Translations under genes and position numbers: made by a program
NCBI GenBank assembly: GCA_965656935.1
Contig: CBFHMG010000011.1
Coordinates: 1 to 64,000 of the forward strand
Reading direction: 5' to 3'
DNA: 64,000 nt
Source of the DNA: M30B80 sp965656935
GTDB taxonomy: Bacteria; Pseudomonadota; Alphaproteobacteria; Rhodobacterales; Rhodobacteraceae
Shown: one piece after another, positions 41,431 through 50,789 of the stretch
How positions within the stretch are numbered: the first letter of the stretch is position 1
How the letters are laid out: each line of letters starts with the position of its first letter
Notes under the pieces: model-generated
Told to the model about the DNA's origin: nothing
Databases searched by the model: none
Seen by the model: the letters and a program-made list of their open reading frames with translations, nothing else

Positions 41431-42138
41431 ATGTCAGATCGTCTGGGTGTGTCTGTGGCAAATTTCACGCCGCCGCCTATGCCGCAGGGTGAAAGCTTGC
41501 GGGGGCGCTATGCCGAGTTGGCTTTGCTGTCGGCGGATCGGCATGCAGGCGATTTGCACCAAGCGTTTTCCGCCTCGGAGGCGATCTGGGATTACATGCC
41601 TTATGGTCCTTTCCATTCGGCGGCGGCCTATCACCGTTGGGTGCGCGAGGCGGAAGCCAAAGATGATCCGAAATTCTATGCCATCCGCGACCTCGATAGC
41701 GGGCATTGGTGCGGTGTGGCGAGTTATCTCAGGATCACGCCCGAGGCAGGCACGATTGAGGTGGGGGCTATCAATTTTGCCCCTGAATTGCAGGGCCGCC
41801 GCGCGGCCACCGAGGCCATGTATCTGATGATGAAATGGGCCTTTGAGGCTGGTTACCGGCGGTATGAATGGAAATGCAATGCGCTCAATATGGCATCGCG
41901 GCGGGCGGCACAGCGGCTTGGGCTGAGTTATGAAGGCGTGTTTCGTCAGGCCGCCGTCGTGAAAGGGCGCAATCGTGACACCGCTTGGTTCGCGGCAATT
42001 GATACAGAATGGCCCGCTTTGAAAGAGGCGTTTGAAGCCTGGCTATTGCCGCGCAATTTTGATGGCGAGGGGCGACAGATAGAGCGCCTCTCTGACTTGA
42101 CGCGGCTTGTGCGCGCAAGCTCGGACCCTGCGCTTTAA
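41431..42138 (+). CDS. GNAT family N-acetyltransferase
   Basis: 235 residues from the ATG at 41431 (AAAGGGGAAAG upstream), just after the aspS terminator. RimJ/RimL-like GNAT: the acetyl-CoA loop is in APELQGRRAATEAMYLMM and the conserved late segment is WKCNALNMASRRAAQRLGLSYEG. It probably acetylates a protein N-terminus or small amine. The sequence up to residue 45 is a family-typical lead. Convergent with the response regulator and overlapping it by four bases. Confidence 0.85.
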   Translation: MSDRLGVSVANFTPPPMPQGESLRGRYAELALLSADRHAGDLHQAFSASEAIWDYMPYGPFHSAAAYHRWVREAEAKDDPKFYAIRDLDSGHWCGVASYLRITPEAGTIEVGAINFAPELQGRRAATEAMYLMMKWAFEAGYRRYEWKCNALNMASRRAAQRLGLSYEGVFRQAAVVKGRNRDTAWFAAIDTEWPALKEAFEAWLLPRNFDGEGRQIERLSDLTRLVRASSDPAL

Positions 42139-42836
42139 ACTGCAGCCAAAGACGCGATCCTGTCGGAGATCATGCGGCGCAAAGCCTGATGTTCCTGTTC
42201 CGATTTAGACGAGTAGCCTGTCGCGACATCCTCAAGCGCTGTGTCATGTGCAGCCCGTGCAACGCCGATCAAGAAGGAGCGGACAAAGGCCACGGGCGGA
42301 GCGGGTTTTGACAAAAGCTCCATCGCATGGGTCAAATCCTCGCGGAAGGCCAGTTCATCGGGGTGGATTTCCCCCTCGGGCAAAGCGCGCGGGCCTGTGG
42401 GGTGCAGCTCAATCGGTAAGTGGCGCAAAATCTCTGTCTGGAACGCGCCCAAACTGTCGAGAGGTTTGGGCAGAAACCCGTTCGCCCCGCATTTCAGGGC
42501 GGCGTCTTTGGCGGCTTCGCGTTCCGCGCCAGAGGTCGCAAGAACCACAGGAGTATTCGGCCCTGCATCCGCCAGCTCGCTGATCAGATCAAGGCCCGAG
42601 CCATCGGGCAGGCCCAGATCAATGATCGCGACGGTTGGTCGGTAAACCTGCAAATGCCGCCGCGCCGAGGCGAGGCAATCGGCCCGCCTGATCCGCGCCC
42701 CTGATCGCAGGCATAAAAGCCGCAAGGCCTCCGAGGCGAAGCGGCTGTCTTCCACAACCAAAATGGTCAGGCCTAGAAGTGGTCGTTCGGCAGTGGGTTG
42801 CGGCCGATAGCCAAACCCTGTTCGAAAATCATCCAT
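42135..42836 (-). CDS. Response regulator with receiver domain and unknown C-terminal part
   Basis: 233 residues from the ATG at 42836, chosen because the receiver starts at residue about 25 (LTILVVEDSRFASEALRLL); a 27-codon open extension is unsupported. Phosphoacceptor Asp in VAIIDLGLPDGSG, switch Ser in VLATSGAE, conserved Lys in GFLPKPL. The C-terminal 90 residues are helical (LAFREDLTHAMELLS) with no HTH or enzyme signature I recognise, so it may act through protein contacts. No histidine kinase is nearby. Confidence 0.8.
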   Translation of the reverse strand: MDDFRTGFGYRPQPTAERPLLGLTILVVEDSRFASEALRLLCLRSGARIRRADCLASARRHLQVYRPTVAIIDLGLPDGSGLDLISELADAGPNTPVVLATSGAEREAAKDAALKCGANGFLPKPLDSLGAFQTEILRHLPIELHPTGPRALPEGEIHPDELAFREDLTHAMELLSKPAPPVAFVRSFLIGVARAAHDTALEDVATGYSSKSEQEHQALRRMISDRIASLAAV

Positions 42837-42980
42837 GTCACTACCCCAAATCCATACGATTCTATGAGTGATTAGACCTTGGTAAGGTTGATGCTTGGTA
42901 AACAGGCGCGGCGACACGCCGCTTGTGTGGCGCCGCAGCAGGCGTCATATCACCCCCATGTTCCGCGAAGGAGATTTCAG

Positions 42981-43385
42981 ATGATTGGACGCCTGAACCA
43001 TGTGGCCATTGCTGTGCCTGACCTTGAGGCTGCTGCCGCACAATATCGCGACACGCTCGGGGCCAAGGTCGGCGCGCCACAAGATGAGCCTGACCATGGC
43101 GTGACCGTGGTCTTCATCGAATTGCCAAATACCAAGATCGAACTGCTCTATCCGCTTGGCGAGGCCTCGCCGATCAACGGCTTTCTGGAAAAGAACCCCT
43201 CGGGCGGTATCCATCATATCTGCTATGAGGTGGATGATATCCTTGAGGCGCGCGACGCCTTGCAGGCCAAAGGCGCGCGGGTGCTCGGCAGTGGCGAGCC
43301 CAAGATCGGCGCACATGGCAAGCCTGTCCTGTTTCTGCATCCCAAGGATTTCACGGGCACTTTGGTTGAATTGGAGCAAGTCTGA
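42981..43385 (+). CDS. mce: Methylmalonyl-CoA epimerase
   Basis: 134 residues from the ATG at 42981 with an excellent AAGGAG site. Vicinal oxygen chelate fold with paired motifs: RLNHVAIAVPDLEAAAA at the start and GIHHICYEVDDI in the second half, giving the metal ligands His and Glu (FTGTLVELEQ). It epimerises (S)- to (R)-methylmalonyl-CoA for propionate and branched-chain catabolism. Partner of DUF1467, which starts in its stop codon. Confidence 0.92.
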   Translation: MIGRLNHVAIAVPDLEAAAAQYRDTLGAKVGAPQDEPDHGVTVVFIELPNTKIELLYPLGEASPINGFLEKNPSGGIHHICYEVDDILEARDALQAKGARVLGSGEPKIGAHGKPVLFLHPKDFTGTLVELEQV

Positions 43386-43678
43386 TGAATGTCATCACGG
43401 GTATCGTACTTTATGCAATCATCTGGTTCATGTTGCTTTTCATGACCTTGCCCTTCCATATCCAGACGCAAGGCGAGGCCGGCAACAAGGTGAAGGGCAC
43501 CCCCGATTCCGCCCCTGACGACCTGCGCTTGGGGCGCAAATTGCTGGTGAATACGGCGATTGCTTCGGTGGTCTTTGCAATCGTGCTTTGCGTGATCGTC
43601 TTTGATCTGGTGACCTTGCAAGATATCGATCTGTTCACACGGTTTGGCTTGGGCAACCCTAGCTACGCGACCGAGTGA
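43385..43678 (+). CDS. DUF1467 family membrane protein
   Basis: 97 residues with two transmembrane helices: one at the start (ITGIVLYAIIWFMLLFMTLP) and one around residues 55-75 (ASVVFAIVLCVIVFD). It is a DUF1467 protein of unknown function, commonly next to mce in alphaproteobacteria, as here where the genes share a base. Its 3' end overlaps the convergent EI24-family gene by 20 bases. Confidence 0.85.
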   Translation: MNVITGIVLYAIIWFMLLFMTLPFHIQTQGEAGNKVKGTPDSAPDDLRLGRKLLVNTAIASVVFAIVLCVIVFDLVTLQDIDLFTRFGLGNPSYATE

Positions 43679-44348
43679 TCCTGTGATAGATATGGGTAAA
43701 GCTGGCCGCGCCCAAGATGGGGACCAATAGGTTCACCACGGGAATGGTCAGCGGCACCGCCATCAACACGCCTGCCACAAAAATGGTCATGCGGTTTTCC
43801 GAGCGGAACCGCGCGGCCCCTTCGGGCGTTTCGCGCCTGATGGCCACCATTTGCGAGTATTCACGCCCCAGCAGGAACCCGTTCAGCCCCCAGAACACGA
43901 AGGGTGCAAGCGGCGTGATATAAAGCACCAGAGCCACCAGATTGGCCGCCAGCAACACGCCAAGAAACCTGATGCTGTCCCAAATGCCCTCTGCTAGGCC
44001 GATATGGCGGGCAGGGGGCAGGGATGGGTAATGCCGCTGCTCGACCGCATCGGCGATCTGGTCCAGAAACAGGCCTGTAAAGGCCGAGGCCACAGGCACC
44101 ATCAGCACCATCGACAAAAGCAGCATGATCGGCAGGCTGGCCCATGTCAGTGCTGTATCTACCCATGTGATCTCGCCGATCCATGGCAGGGTGAAACTGT
44201 CAGGCAGGAGCCATCCCAATATTCCCATGAAGCCGAGATAGAACCCAAGCAGCAATAAAACCGTTAAGCCAAGCCCCATGGCCAGCACGCGCAAAAACCG
44301 CGGATCGCCAAGCTGCCCGATGGATTTGAAGATATCGGTAAAAATCAT
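43659..44348 (-). CDS. EI24/CysZ-like membrane protein
   Basis: 229 residues with about four long hydrophobic segments (VLAMGLGLTVLLLLGFYLGF, ASLPIMLLLSMVLMVPVASA, FLGVLLAANLVALVLYITPL and FVAGVLMAVPLTIPVVNLLV). The FLLGREYSQMVAIRR loop is a hallmark of the EI24 family, which includes the sulfate permease CysZ. It may be a small-anion channel; substrate uncertain. Single gene, convergent with DUF1467. Confidence 0.8.
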   Translation of the reverse strand: MIFTDIFKSIGQLGDPRFLRVLAMGLGLTVLLLLGFYLGFMGILGWLLPDSFTLPWIGEITWVDTALTWASLPIMLLLSMVLMVPVASAFTGLFLDQIADAVEQRHYPSLPPARHIGLAEGIWDSIRFLGVLLAANLVALVLYITPLAPFVFWGLNGFLLGREYSQMVAIRRETPEGAARFRSENRMTIFVAGVLMAVPLTIPVVNLLVPILGAASFTHIYHRITRSRS

Positions 44349-44421
44349 TTGCGCTGCCCCTGATTCTGCGCGTCGTTCTCGCCGCGCCTTTCCCCTTAGG
44401 TCGGGGCGAAGCCCCCTCGGG

Positions 44422-44988
44422 TCAAGGTTGATAGGTCACGATTTTTTCAAGATCGGGGCGTGGACGCTCGGGCGGGGTGACGGGTGTGGTGCCAATATGC
44501 ACAAACCCCGCAACCATGGCAGGCGCGCTGAGATCAAAGGCCTGCTTAAGAAAATCCTTGTCGAGCGCCATCCAACTGGACAGCCAATGCCCGCCATAGC
44601 CCATGGCCTGCGCTGCATTGACCAGTGACAGACAAACCGCACCTGCTGTCATCTGTTGCTCAACCAGCGGGATTTTTGTGCCCTCAACAGGGGTGGAGAG
44701 CACGGAGATCGTCAGATGCTCGCCCTCAAAAGCCTGCGCCTGTTTTTGCAACCGCTCAGGGTCCATGCCTTTTTCGGCGCCCAATTTTCGGGTCAGATCG
44801 GCCAGATGCGCGCGCGCCTCGGCCCCATGGACCATAAGCCGGAAGGGTTCCAATTTGCCGTGATCGGGCACGCGTGTGGCGGCGCGCAGAAGCTGTTGCA
44901 CTTCATCTTCTGAGGGCAGGGGGCCTGCCATCATACGCGCAGGCACCGAGCGGCGCGTTAGCAAAAACTCGAGAACAGATGCATTCAT
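44422..44988 (-). CDS. Nitroreductase family flavoprotein
   Basis: 188 residues. The N-terminal LLTRRSVPARMM is the FMN-binding loop of the nitroreductase fold, and VPDHGKLEPFRLMVHG and the late GFVHIGTTPVTPPERPRP are typical of the YdjA-like subgroup. It binds FMN as a homodimer and reduces small organic substrates with NAD(P)H; natural substrate unknown. Single gene upstream of the topA terminator region, on the same strand as topA. Confidence 0.88.
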   Translation of the reverse strand: MNASVLEFLLTRRSVPARMMAGPLPSEDEVQQLLRAATRVPDHGKLEPFRLMVHGAEARAHLADLTRKLGAEKGMDPERLQKQAQAFEGEHLTISVLSTPVEGTKIPLVEQQMTAGAVCLSLVNAAQAMGYGGHWLSSWMALDKDFLKQAFDLSAPAMVAGFVHIGTTPVTPPERPRPDLEKIVTYQP

Positions 44989-45037
44989 TAAACGGCTCCG
45001 CTTGCCCTTGTGATCCTGAAGGCCAGCAAATGGGCAT

Positions 45038-45066
45038 AAAAAAGGGCGGGATCAACCCCGCCCTTC
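45038..45066 (-). terminator. Intrinsic terminator of topA
   Basis: On the minus strand AAGGGCGGG pairs with CCCGCCCTT around a six-base loop and is followed by TTTTTT (complement of the As at 45038-45043). It ends the topA transcript. Confidence 0.85.
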
Positions 45067-45086
45067 TGAAATCTTGACAAAAATGC

Positions 45087-47834
45087 TCAATCTTCGGTTT
45101 TTGTCGGTGTTTTCTTGGCCGCTGGTTTTTTAGCCGCTGGCTTTTTGGCCGCCGTTTTCTTTGGGGCTGCCTTCTTTGCAGCAGGCTTTTTCGCGGCGGC
45201 CTTGCGTTTGGCAGGCGATTTGGCCTGTTTCTCGGTGATCAGTTCGACCGCCATGTCCATGGTGACGCTTTCAGGCTCGGTGCCTTTGGGCAGGGTCGCG
45301 TTCACCTTCTCCCATTTGACATAAGGCCCGTAGCGGCCAGCCATGACATTGACGGGGCCGCCCTCTTTCGGGTGTTCACCCAATTCCTTGATCGGGGCTG
45401 CGGCGGCACCGCGCCCGCCACGCCCTGCCGCTTTGGCCGCGATCAACTCGACCGCGCGGTTCATGCCCACCTCGAAGACCTCTTCGATATCGGCAAGATT
45501 GGCATAGATGCGCCCGTGTTTGACGAAAGGCCCATAGCGCCCCAACCCCGCCTCGACGGGTTCGCCATCCTCTGGGTGCTTCCCGATCTCGCGTGGCAGA
45601 TGCAACAGGCGCAGGGCCTTGTCCAAATCGATCGTGTCAGGGGCCCATGTTTTGGGCAGCGAGGCGCGTGGTGGTTTCTTCACCTCTTCGGTGACATCCC
45701 CAAGCTGGACATAGGGGCCGAAACGCCCCGATTTGAGGTAAACCGCCTCGGAGGTGTCGGGATCAACGCCGAGCATCTTATCCTCGGTCGCCGTCTGGTC
45801 CCCTTCGCCAGGAGGTGCGAAGGCGCGGGTATAGCGGCATTCGGGGTAGTTGGAGCAGCCAATGAAAGCCCCACCCGAGCGCGCCGTGCGCATCGACAAG
45901 CGCCCGATCTCGCAATTGGGGCAAAGCCGCGGGTCTGATCCGTCTTCCTTGGCGGGGAAGAGATGCGGCTCCAGCACCTCATTGATCTTTTCAAGGACAT
46001 CCGTGATCCGCAGCTCGGCGGTTTCATCAATCGCGGCTTTGAAATCGCGCCAGAAACGATCGAGCACATCTTTGTAATTGCGATCGCCTGCGCTGACTTC
46101 ATCAAGCTGGTTTTCCAGATCAGCGGTGAAATCATAACCCACATATTGGCGGAAATAATTGGACAGGAAGACCGTCACCAGACGCCCCTTATCCTCGGGG
46201 GTCAGGCGGCCTTTATCCTTCACCACATAGCCACGATCCTGAATCGTCGTCACGATTGAGGCATAGGTCGAGGGGCGGCCAATGCCCAGTTCTTCCATCT
46301 TCTTGACCAGCGTAGCTTCGGTGTAGCGGGGGGGCGGCTGGGTGAAATGCTGCTGGCCCATCACGCCACCATCTTCCGACAGGATGGCACCTGCATTCTG
46401 GCGCAGGCCAGCGGGCACCTCGGCCTCGATCACGGCATCCGCATCGCCCGATTGAGCGGCTGCGGCCTTGTCGAAATCGGGCTTGAGTGCGGCAGAGACG
46501 GATTTGAGCGCATCACCTTGGGCCAGTTGTGGCAAACGTTTGCCATCTTCATCGCCCTCGTTGTCGTCTCGGCCTTCCTCATAGACTTTGAGAAACCCGT
46601 CGAACAAAACAACCTGACCCGATGCGCGGAGCAAAACCTGCTGATCTTCCGAGCCGACCTCGACGGTGGTGCGCTCCATGCGGGCGGCCTCCATCTGGCT
46701 GGCGATGGTGCGCTTCCAGATCAGATCATACAGCTTGCGCTGGTCCTCCTCGGAGAGGCGGATTTCGTCAGGGGCCTTGGACATATCCGTGGGGCGGATA
46801 CATTCATGCGCTTCTTGTGCGTTTTTGGCTTTGTTTTTGTACATGCGCGGCGAGGAGGGCACATAGTCGGCCCCGTAGCGCGCCTTGATCGTGTCGCGTG
46901 CATCATGGACCGCTTCGGGGGCCATATCGATGCCATCGGTTCGCATATAGGTGATATGCCCCGCCTCATAGAGACGCTGCGCCGCACTCATGGCCTGTCG
47001 CGCGCCCATGCCGAATTTGCGGCTGGCCTCTTGCTGCAAGGTTGAGGTCATGAAGGGCGGCGAGGGGTTGCGATTGGCAGGTTTTGCCTCAACCGATTGA
47101 ACGCTCAAGCTGCGCGAGGAGACAGCTTTGACCGCCAGCGACGCCTGCGCGGCATTGCCAAGGTCATATTTATCGAGCTTCTTGCCCGCCAGAACCTGTA
47201 GCTTGGCCTCGAAATTCTGGCCGCGCGGGGTTTCCAACACAGCACGCACCGACCAGTATTCGCGGGGTTTGAAGGCCTCGACCTCCATCTCGCGCTCAAC
47301 GATCAGGCGCAGGCAGACCGATTGCACGCGCCCCGCTGATTTCGCACCGGGCAGTTTGCGCCACAAAACGGGGCTCAGGTTGAAGCCCACCAGATAATCC
47401 AAAGCCCGCCGCGCCAGATAGGCCTCGACCAATTCCATATCCACTTGGCGCGGGTTTTTCATGGCCTCGGTCACGGCTGTCTTGGTGATGGCGTTAAACA
47501 CCACGCGGCTGACAGCGGTGGTTTTCTTGATCGCCTTGCGCTTGGTCAGCGCCTCTTGCAAATGCCAAGAGATCGCCTCGCCCTCGCGGTCGGGGTCGGT
47601 TGCGAGGATCAGTGCATCGTCATCTTTGAGCGCATCCGCGATGGCTTTGACGTGCTTTTTTGAATCGGTCCCGATCTCCCAAAGCATGTCGAATCCGTTC
47701 TCGGGATCGACCGAGCCGTCTTTGGGCGGCAGATCCCTGACATGCCCGTAAGAGGCAAGAACGGTATAGTCGCTGCCGAGATAAGTGTTGATTGTCTTGG
47801 CTTTAGCCGGAGATTCGACGACGACAACTGGCAT
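45087..47834 (-). CDS. topA: DNA topoisomerase I
   Basis: 915 residues, type IA. TOPRIM domain first (VVVESPAKAKTINTYLG; ATDPDREGEA), active-site tyrosine in GHITYMRTDGID, C4 zinc ribbon CPNCEIGRLSMRTARSGG...CSNYPEC, then repeated C-terminal modules (GRYGPYVK, several). The last about 45 residues are an Ala/Lys/Pro tail made of AAKK-type repeats, encoded by a low-complexity stretch at 45108-45210. It relaxes negative supercoils. The tail likely adds nonspecific DNA contacts. dprA lies upstream on the same strand. Confidence 0.96.
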   Translation of the reverse strand: MPVVVVESPAKAKTINTYLGSDYTVLASYGHVRDLPPKDGSVDPENGFDMLWEIGTDSKKHVKAIADALKDDDALILATDPDREGEAISWHLQEALTKRKAIKKTTAVSRVVFNAITKTAVTEAMKNPRQVDMELVEAYLARRALDYLVGFNLSPVLWRKLPGAKSAGRVQSVCLRLIVEREMEVEAFKPREYWSVRAVLETPRGQNFEAKLQVLAGKKLDKYDLGNAAQASLAVKAVSSRSLSVQSVEAKPANRNPSPPFMTSTLQQEASRKFGMGARQAMSAAQRLYEAGHITYMRTDGIDMAPEAVHDARDTIKARYGADYVPSSPRMYKNKAKNAQEAHECIRPTDMSKAPDEIRLSEEDQRKLYDLIWKRTIASQMEAARMERTTVEVGSEDQQVLLRASGQVVLFDGFLKVYEEGRDDNEGDEDGKRLPQLAQGDALKSVSAALKPDFDKAAAAQSGDADAVIEAEVPAGLRQNAGAILSEDGGVMGQQHFTQPPPRYTEATLVKKMEELGIGRPSTYASIVTTIQDRGYVVKDKGRLTPEDKGRLVTVFLSNYFRQYVGYDFTADLENQLDEVSAGDRNYKDVLDRFWRDFKAAIDETAELRITDVLEKINEVLEPHLFPAKEDGSDPRLCPNCEIGRLSMRTARSGGAFIGCSNYPECRYTRAFAPPGEGDQTATEDKMLGVDPDTSEAVYLKSGRFGPYVQLGDVTEEVKKPPRASLPKTWAPDTIDLDKALRLLHLPREIGKHPEDGEPVEAGLGRYGPFVKHGRIYANLADIEEVFEVGMNRAVELIAAKAAGRGGRGAAAAPIKELGEHPKEGGPVNVMAGRYGPYVKWEKVNATLPKGTEPESVTMDMAVELITEKQAKSPAKRKAAAKKPAAKKAAPKKTAAKKPAAKKPAAKKTPTKTED

Positions 47835-47944
47835 GCGCTTCCTATGGATTCAGGTCAGTGGTTATGGCGGCGGACCATGTGGGGGCGCAGGCGGATTTGT
47901 CAATGGTATGAGATCACAGGAATTTTTCGCCCGCCCCTTGCGCC

Positions 47945-49120
47945 TCAGGATGCGTCCTTCGAGGCGGCCAGTGACAACAGCCCGCCTGGAAGGCGCGTGA
48001 TCTTTCCCGAAAACTCCAGATCGCTCAAGGCGCGGCTGGTTTGCGAAGGCGGCGCTTCGATCTCGCGCGCTAGGTGATCCTCGGGCTGGGGGGCATGGGA
48101 TAAAAGGGCAAGGATTTTCGCGCTGATCGCCGATGTGGCAAGCGGTTGAGCGGCAGTGGGCAGCGCTGGGGCAGGTTTGCGGGGCGGTTGTGGCGTGGGC
48201 GTTGCGCGGCTGTGGCCAAGCGCCTCCAACACATCATCTGCATTGCGGATCAAACAGGCCCCATCCCTGATCAGCAGATTGCCCCCTGCCGCGCGGGTAT
48301 CAATCGGGTGGCCGGGAACGGCCATGACCTCACGCCCATATTCGGCGGCCATCCGTGCGGTGATCAAAGAGCCTGATTTTGCAGCCGCCTCAACCACGAT
48401 GACGGCTTGGGCCAGCCCCGCAACAATACGGTTACGGCGCGGAAAATGGCGCGCTTGCGGGTCGAGCCCGATTGGCTGTTCGGACAGGCGCAGGCCCTGT
48501 TTGGCGATCTGATCTGCCAAATCCGCATTCTCGGGCGGGTAGATCACATCCACTCCGCCTGCCTGCACGGCGATTGTTCCTGTGTCCAATGCAGCACTAT
48601 GGGCCAGCGCGTCGATCCCGCGGGCCAGCCCTGAGACGATGGTAAAGCCCGCCTGTCCCAGATCAGCCGCCAAACGCCTTGCCATCCGTGCGCCGAGCGA
48701 TGTTGCATTGCGCGTGCCCACCACCGCGATCATCGGGCGCTCAAGCCAGCGCAGATCACCCATTGCCCAAAGCAAAGGCGGGCCATCAGAGGTTTGGGCC
48801 AAAGCATCGGGGAAAGCAGCATCGCCTAGACATAAAAGCCGCGCACCGACCCTTTTGGCCGCTTTCATCTCGGCCAAGGCCACGCCTTCGGGGCAGGGGG
48901 AATAGTCAGACACCCCAGCGGCACGGGCAACCTCAGGCAAAGCCTCAAGCGCGCTTGAGGCTGACCCATGTTCAGCCATCAGCCGCAGATAGGTTGCAGG
49001 CCCCACGCGGCGCGAGCGGATCAACCGCAATCGCGCCAGCCGCTCCTGCGCGCTTGAGGCAGGGGCAGGGCGGAAGGCAAGGGGGGGCTCGTGAAAGCCG
49101 AGGTCAGGCTCGAAATGCAT
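47945..49120 (-). CDS. dprA: DNA processing protein DprA
   Basis: 391 residues. The DprA Rossmann core is clear: VGTRNATSLGARMARRLA, TIVSGLARGIDALAHSAAL and GGVDVIYPPENADLA, then RFPRRNRIVAGLA and VMAVPGHP. A C-terminal winged-helix domain (residues about 325-385) follows, preceded by a Pro-rich linker. DprA protects incoming single-stranded DNA and loads RecA in transformation. Located 110 bases upstream of topA on the same strand, a common pairing. Confidence 0.93.
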   Translation of the reverse strand: MHFEPDLGFHEPPLAFRPAPASSAQERLARLRLIRSRRVGPATYLRLMAEHGSASSALEALPEVARAAGVSDYSPCPEGVALAEMKAAKRVGARLLCLGDAAFPDALAQTSDGPPLLWAMGDLRWLERPMIAVVGTRNATSLGARMARRLAADLGQAGFTIVSGLARGIDALAHSAALDTGTIAVQAGGVDVIYPPENADLADQIAKQGLRLSEQPIGLDPQARHFPRRNRIVAGLAQAVIVVEAAAKSGSLITARMAAEYGREVMAVPGHPIDTRAAGGNLLIRDGACLIRNADDVLEALGHSRATPTPQPPRKPAPALPTAAQPLATSAISAKILALLSHAPQPEDHLAREIEAPPSQTSRALSDLEFSGKITRLPGGLLSLAASKDAS

Positions 49121-49178
49121 GACCCCAGAGCTAGAGGGGATTGGTTAATGAAGCCTGAACAGCAGGCGCGCGCAATCC

Positions 49179-50597
49179 TCAGGCGGCGGAGCCACCAACG
49201 GTCAGCCCGCCAATCATTAGTGTTGGCTGTCCGACCCCCACAGGCACCCATTGTCCGTTCTTGCCGCAATTGCCCATGCCCGGATCAAGCGCCATATCAT
49301 TGCCGATGGCACGGATATGCTGAAGCGCTGTCGCGCCATCGCCGATCAGGGTTGCCCCTTTGACGGGTGCGCCGACCTTGCCGTTTTGCACGCGGTAGGC
49401 TTCGGTGCAGGAGAAGACGAATTTGCCATTGGTGATATCGACTTGGCCGCCACCAAAGCCCACGGCATAGATGCCATCCTTCAGATCGCCGAGAATACCC
49501 GCAGGGTCGGCATCGCCACCCAGCATATAGGTATTGGTCATGCGCGCCATGGGCGCATGGGCATAGCTTTCACGCCGTCCATTGCCCGTGGGTTTGACCC
49601 CCATCAAACGGGCCGATTGGCGGTCCTGCATATAGCCCACAAGGATACCGTCTTCGATCAGCACATTGCGGGCCGAAGGCGTGCCCTCATCATCAATGGT
49701 GATCGAGCCGCGCCTGTCAGGGATGGTGCCATCATCCAGCACGGTCACACCTGCGGCTGCCACACGCTGGCCCATCAGGCCTGCAAAGGCGGATTGTTTC
49801 TTGCGGTTGAAATCCCCCTCAAGCCCGTGCCCGACCGCTTCATGCAGCAAGATACCGGGCCAGCCGGGTCCAAGCACCACATCCATCACGCCCGCAGGTG
49901 CCGGAACCGCCGAAAGGTTCACCACCGCCACGCGCAACGCCTCCCGCGCGATGCCTTCCCAGTGGTCGCGTCCCAAAAGCCCGACAAGCCCCACACGGCC
50001 ACCGCCGCCCGCATTCCCTGATTCCCGCCGACCGTTTTCTTCGACGATGATCGAGATGTTCAACCGCACCATTGGACGGATATCGCGGGTGCGGGTGCCC
50101 TCGGGGCGCAGGATCTCAACCTCCTGATGCGAGGCGGCCATCGAGGCCGAGACTTGAACCACACGCGGGTCCAAGGCGCGGGCATAGGCGTCGATCTCGG
50201 CCAAGGTCTCGAGCTTTACGCCGAACTCGGCGCCGGCCATCGGGTCTTCGTCCGTATAGAGCTTGGCATTCGTGCCTTGCGGCGCATCGGCCATGGTGCC
50301 GCCGCCCGCTCCCACGGCCAGACGCGCGGTTTCAGCGGCGCGCAAAAGGGCGGTCTCGGAAATCTCGGTTGAATGGGCATAGCCTGCAACTTCGCCCTTC
50401 ACGGCGCGCAGCCCGAAGCCTTCGGCGGCGTCATAGCTTGCGTTTTTCACCCTGCCATCATCAAAGACCAAAACCTCCGAGCGGCGGCGCTCGAGGAACA
50501 ATTCGCCATCCTCTGCCCCCGATGTGGCCTTGCGCAGCACCGCAAGGGCGGCTGATTCGTCAATCAGGGTGTCAAACGGGCGAAATGGGTCGGACAT
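49179..50597 (-). CDS. tldD: Metalloprotease TldD
   Basis: 472 residues. The zinc motif HEAVGHGLEGD (HExxxH) and the downstream GEMNCGxxGQ-like ending (MGNCGKNGQWVPVGVGQP) with cysteine mark TldD rather than TldE/PmbA. TldD and TldE form a heterodimeric protease that processes small peptides and toxins. The tldE partner is not in the window. It is divergent from the cytochrome oxidase operon. Confidence 0.94.
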   Translation of the reverse strand: MSDPFRPFDTLIDESAALAVLRKATSGAEDGELFLERRRSEVLVFDDGRVKNASYDAAEGFGLRAVKGEVAGYAHSTEISETALLRAAETARLAVGAGGGTMADAPQGTNAKLYTDEDPMAGAEFGVKLETLAEIDAYARALDPRVVQVSASMAASHQEVEILRPEGTRTRDIRPMVRLNISIIVEENGRRESGNAGGGGRVGLVGLLGRDHWEGIAREALRVAVVNLSAVPAPAGVMDVVLGPGWPGILLHEAVGHGLEGDFNRKKQSAFAGLMGQRVAAAGVTVLDDGTIPDRRGSITIDDEGTPSARNVLIEDGILVGYMQDRQSARLMGVKPTGNGRRESYAHAPMARMTNTYMLGGDADPAGILGDLKDGIYAVGFGGGQVDITNGKFVFSCTEAYRVQNGKVGAPVKGATLIGDGATALQHIRAIGNDMALDPGMGNCGKNGQWVPVGVGQPTLMIGGLTVGGSAA

Positions 50598-50789
50598 TTG
50601 GGATAAGCCTCATTAGGGTTCAAACGCCCCAAAAGCAGGGGGCAGCCATGCTGGGGCAAACTGTCCCAAAGGTGAGACATTTTAGACCACAGCCTTGCGT
50701 GACAACTCTCTATATGGTTCACCCAGCTTCGAACGCAACGGGAAGCCTGTCAGACCTTTAGGCGGCCCGCGAACACAGGATCAAATGTA

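Noticed and set aside
45108..45210. Short tandem repeats as a CRISPR or minisatellite
   Set aside because: The repetition encodes the Ala/Lys/Pro tail of TopA; it is low-complexity coding DNA, not a CRISPR array.
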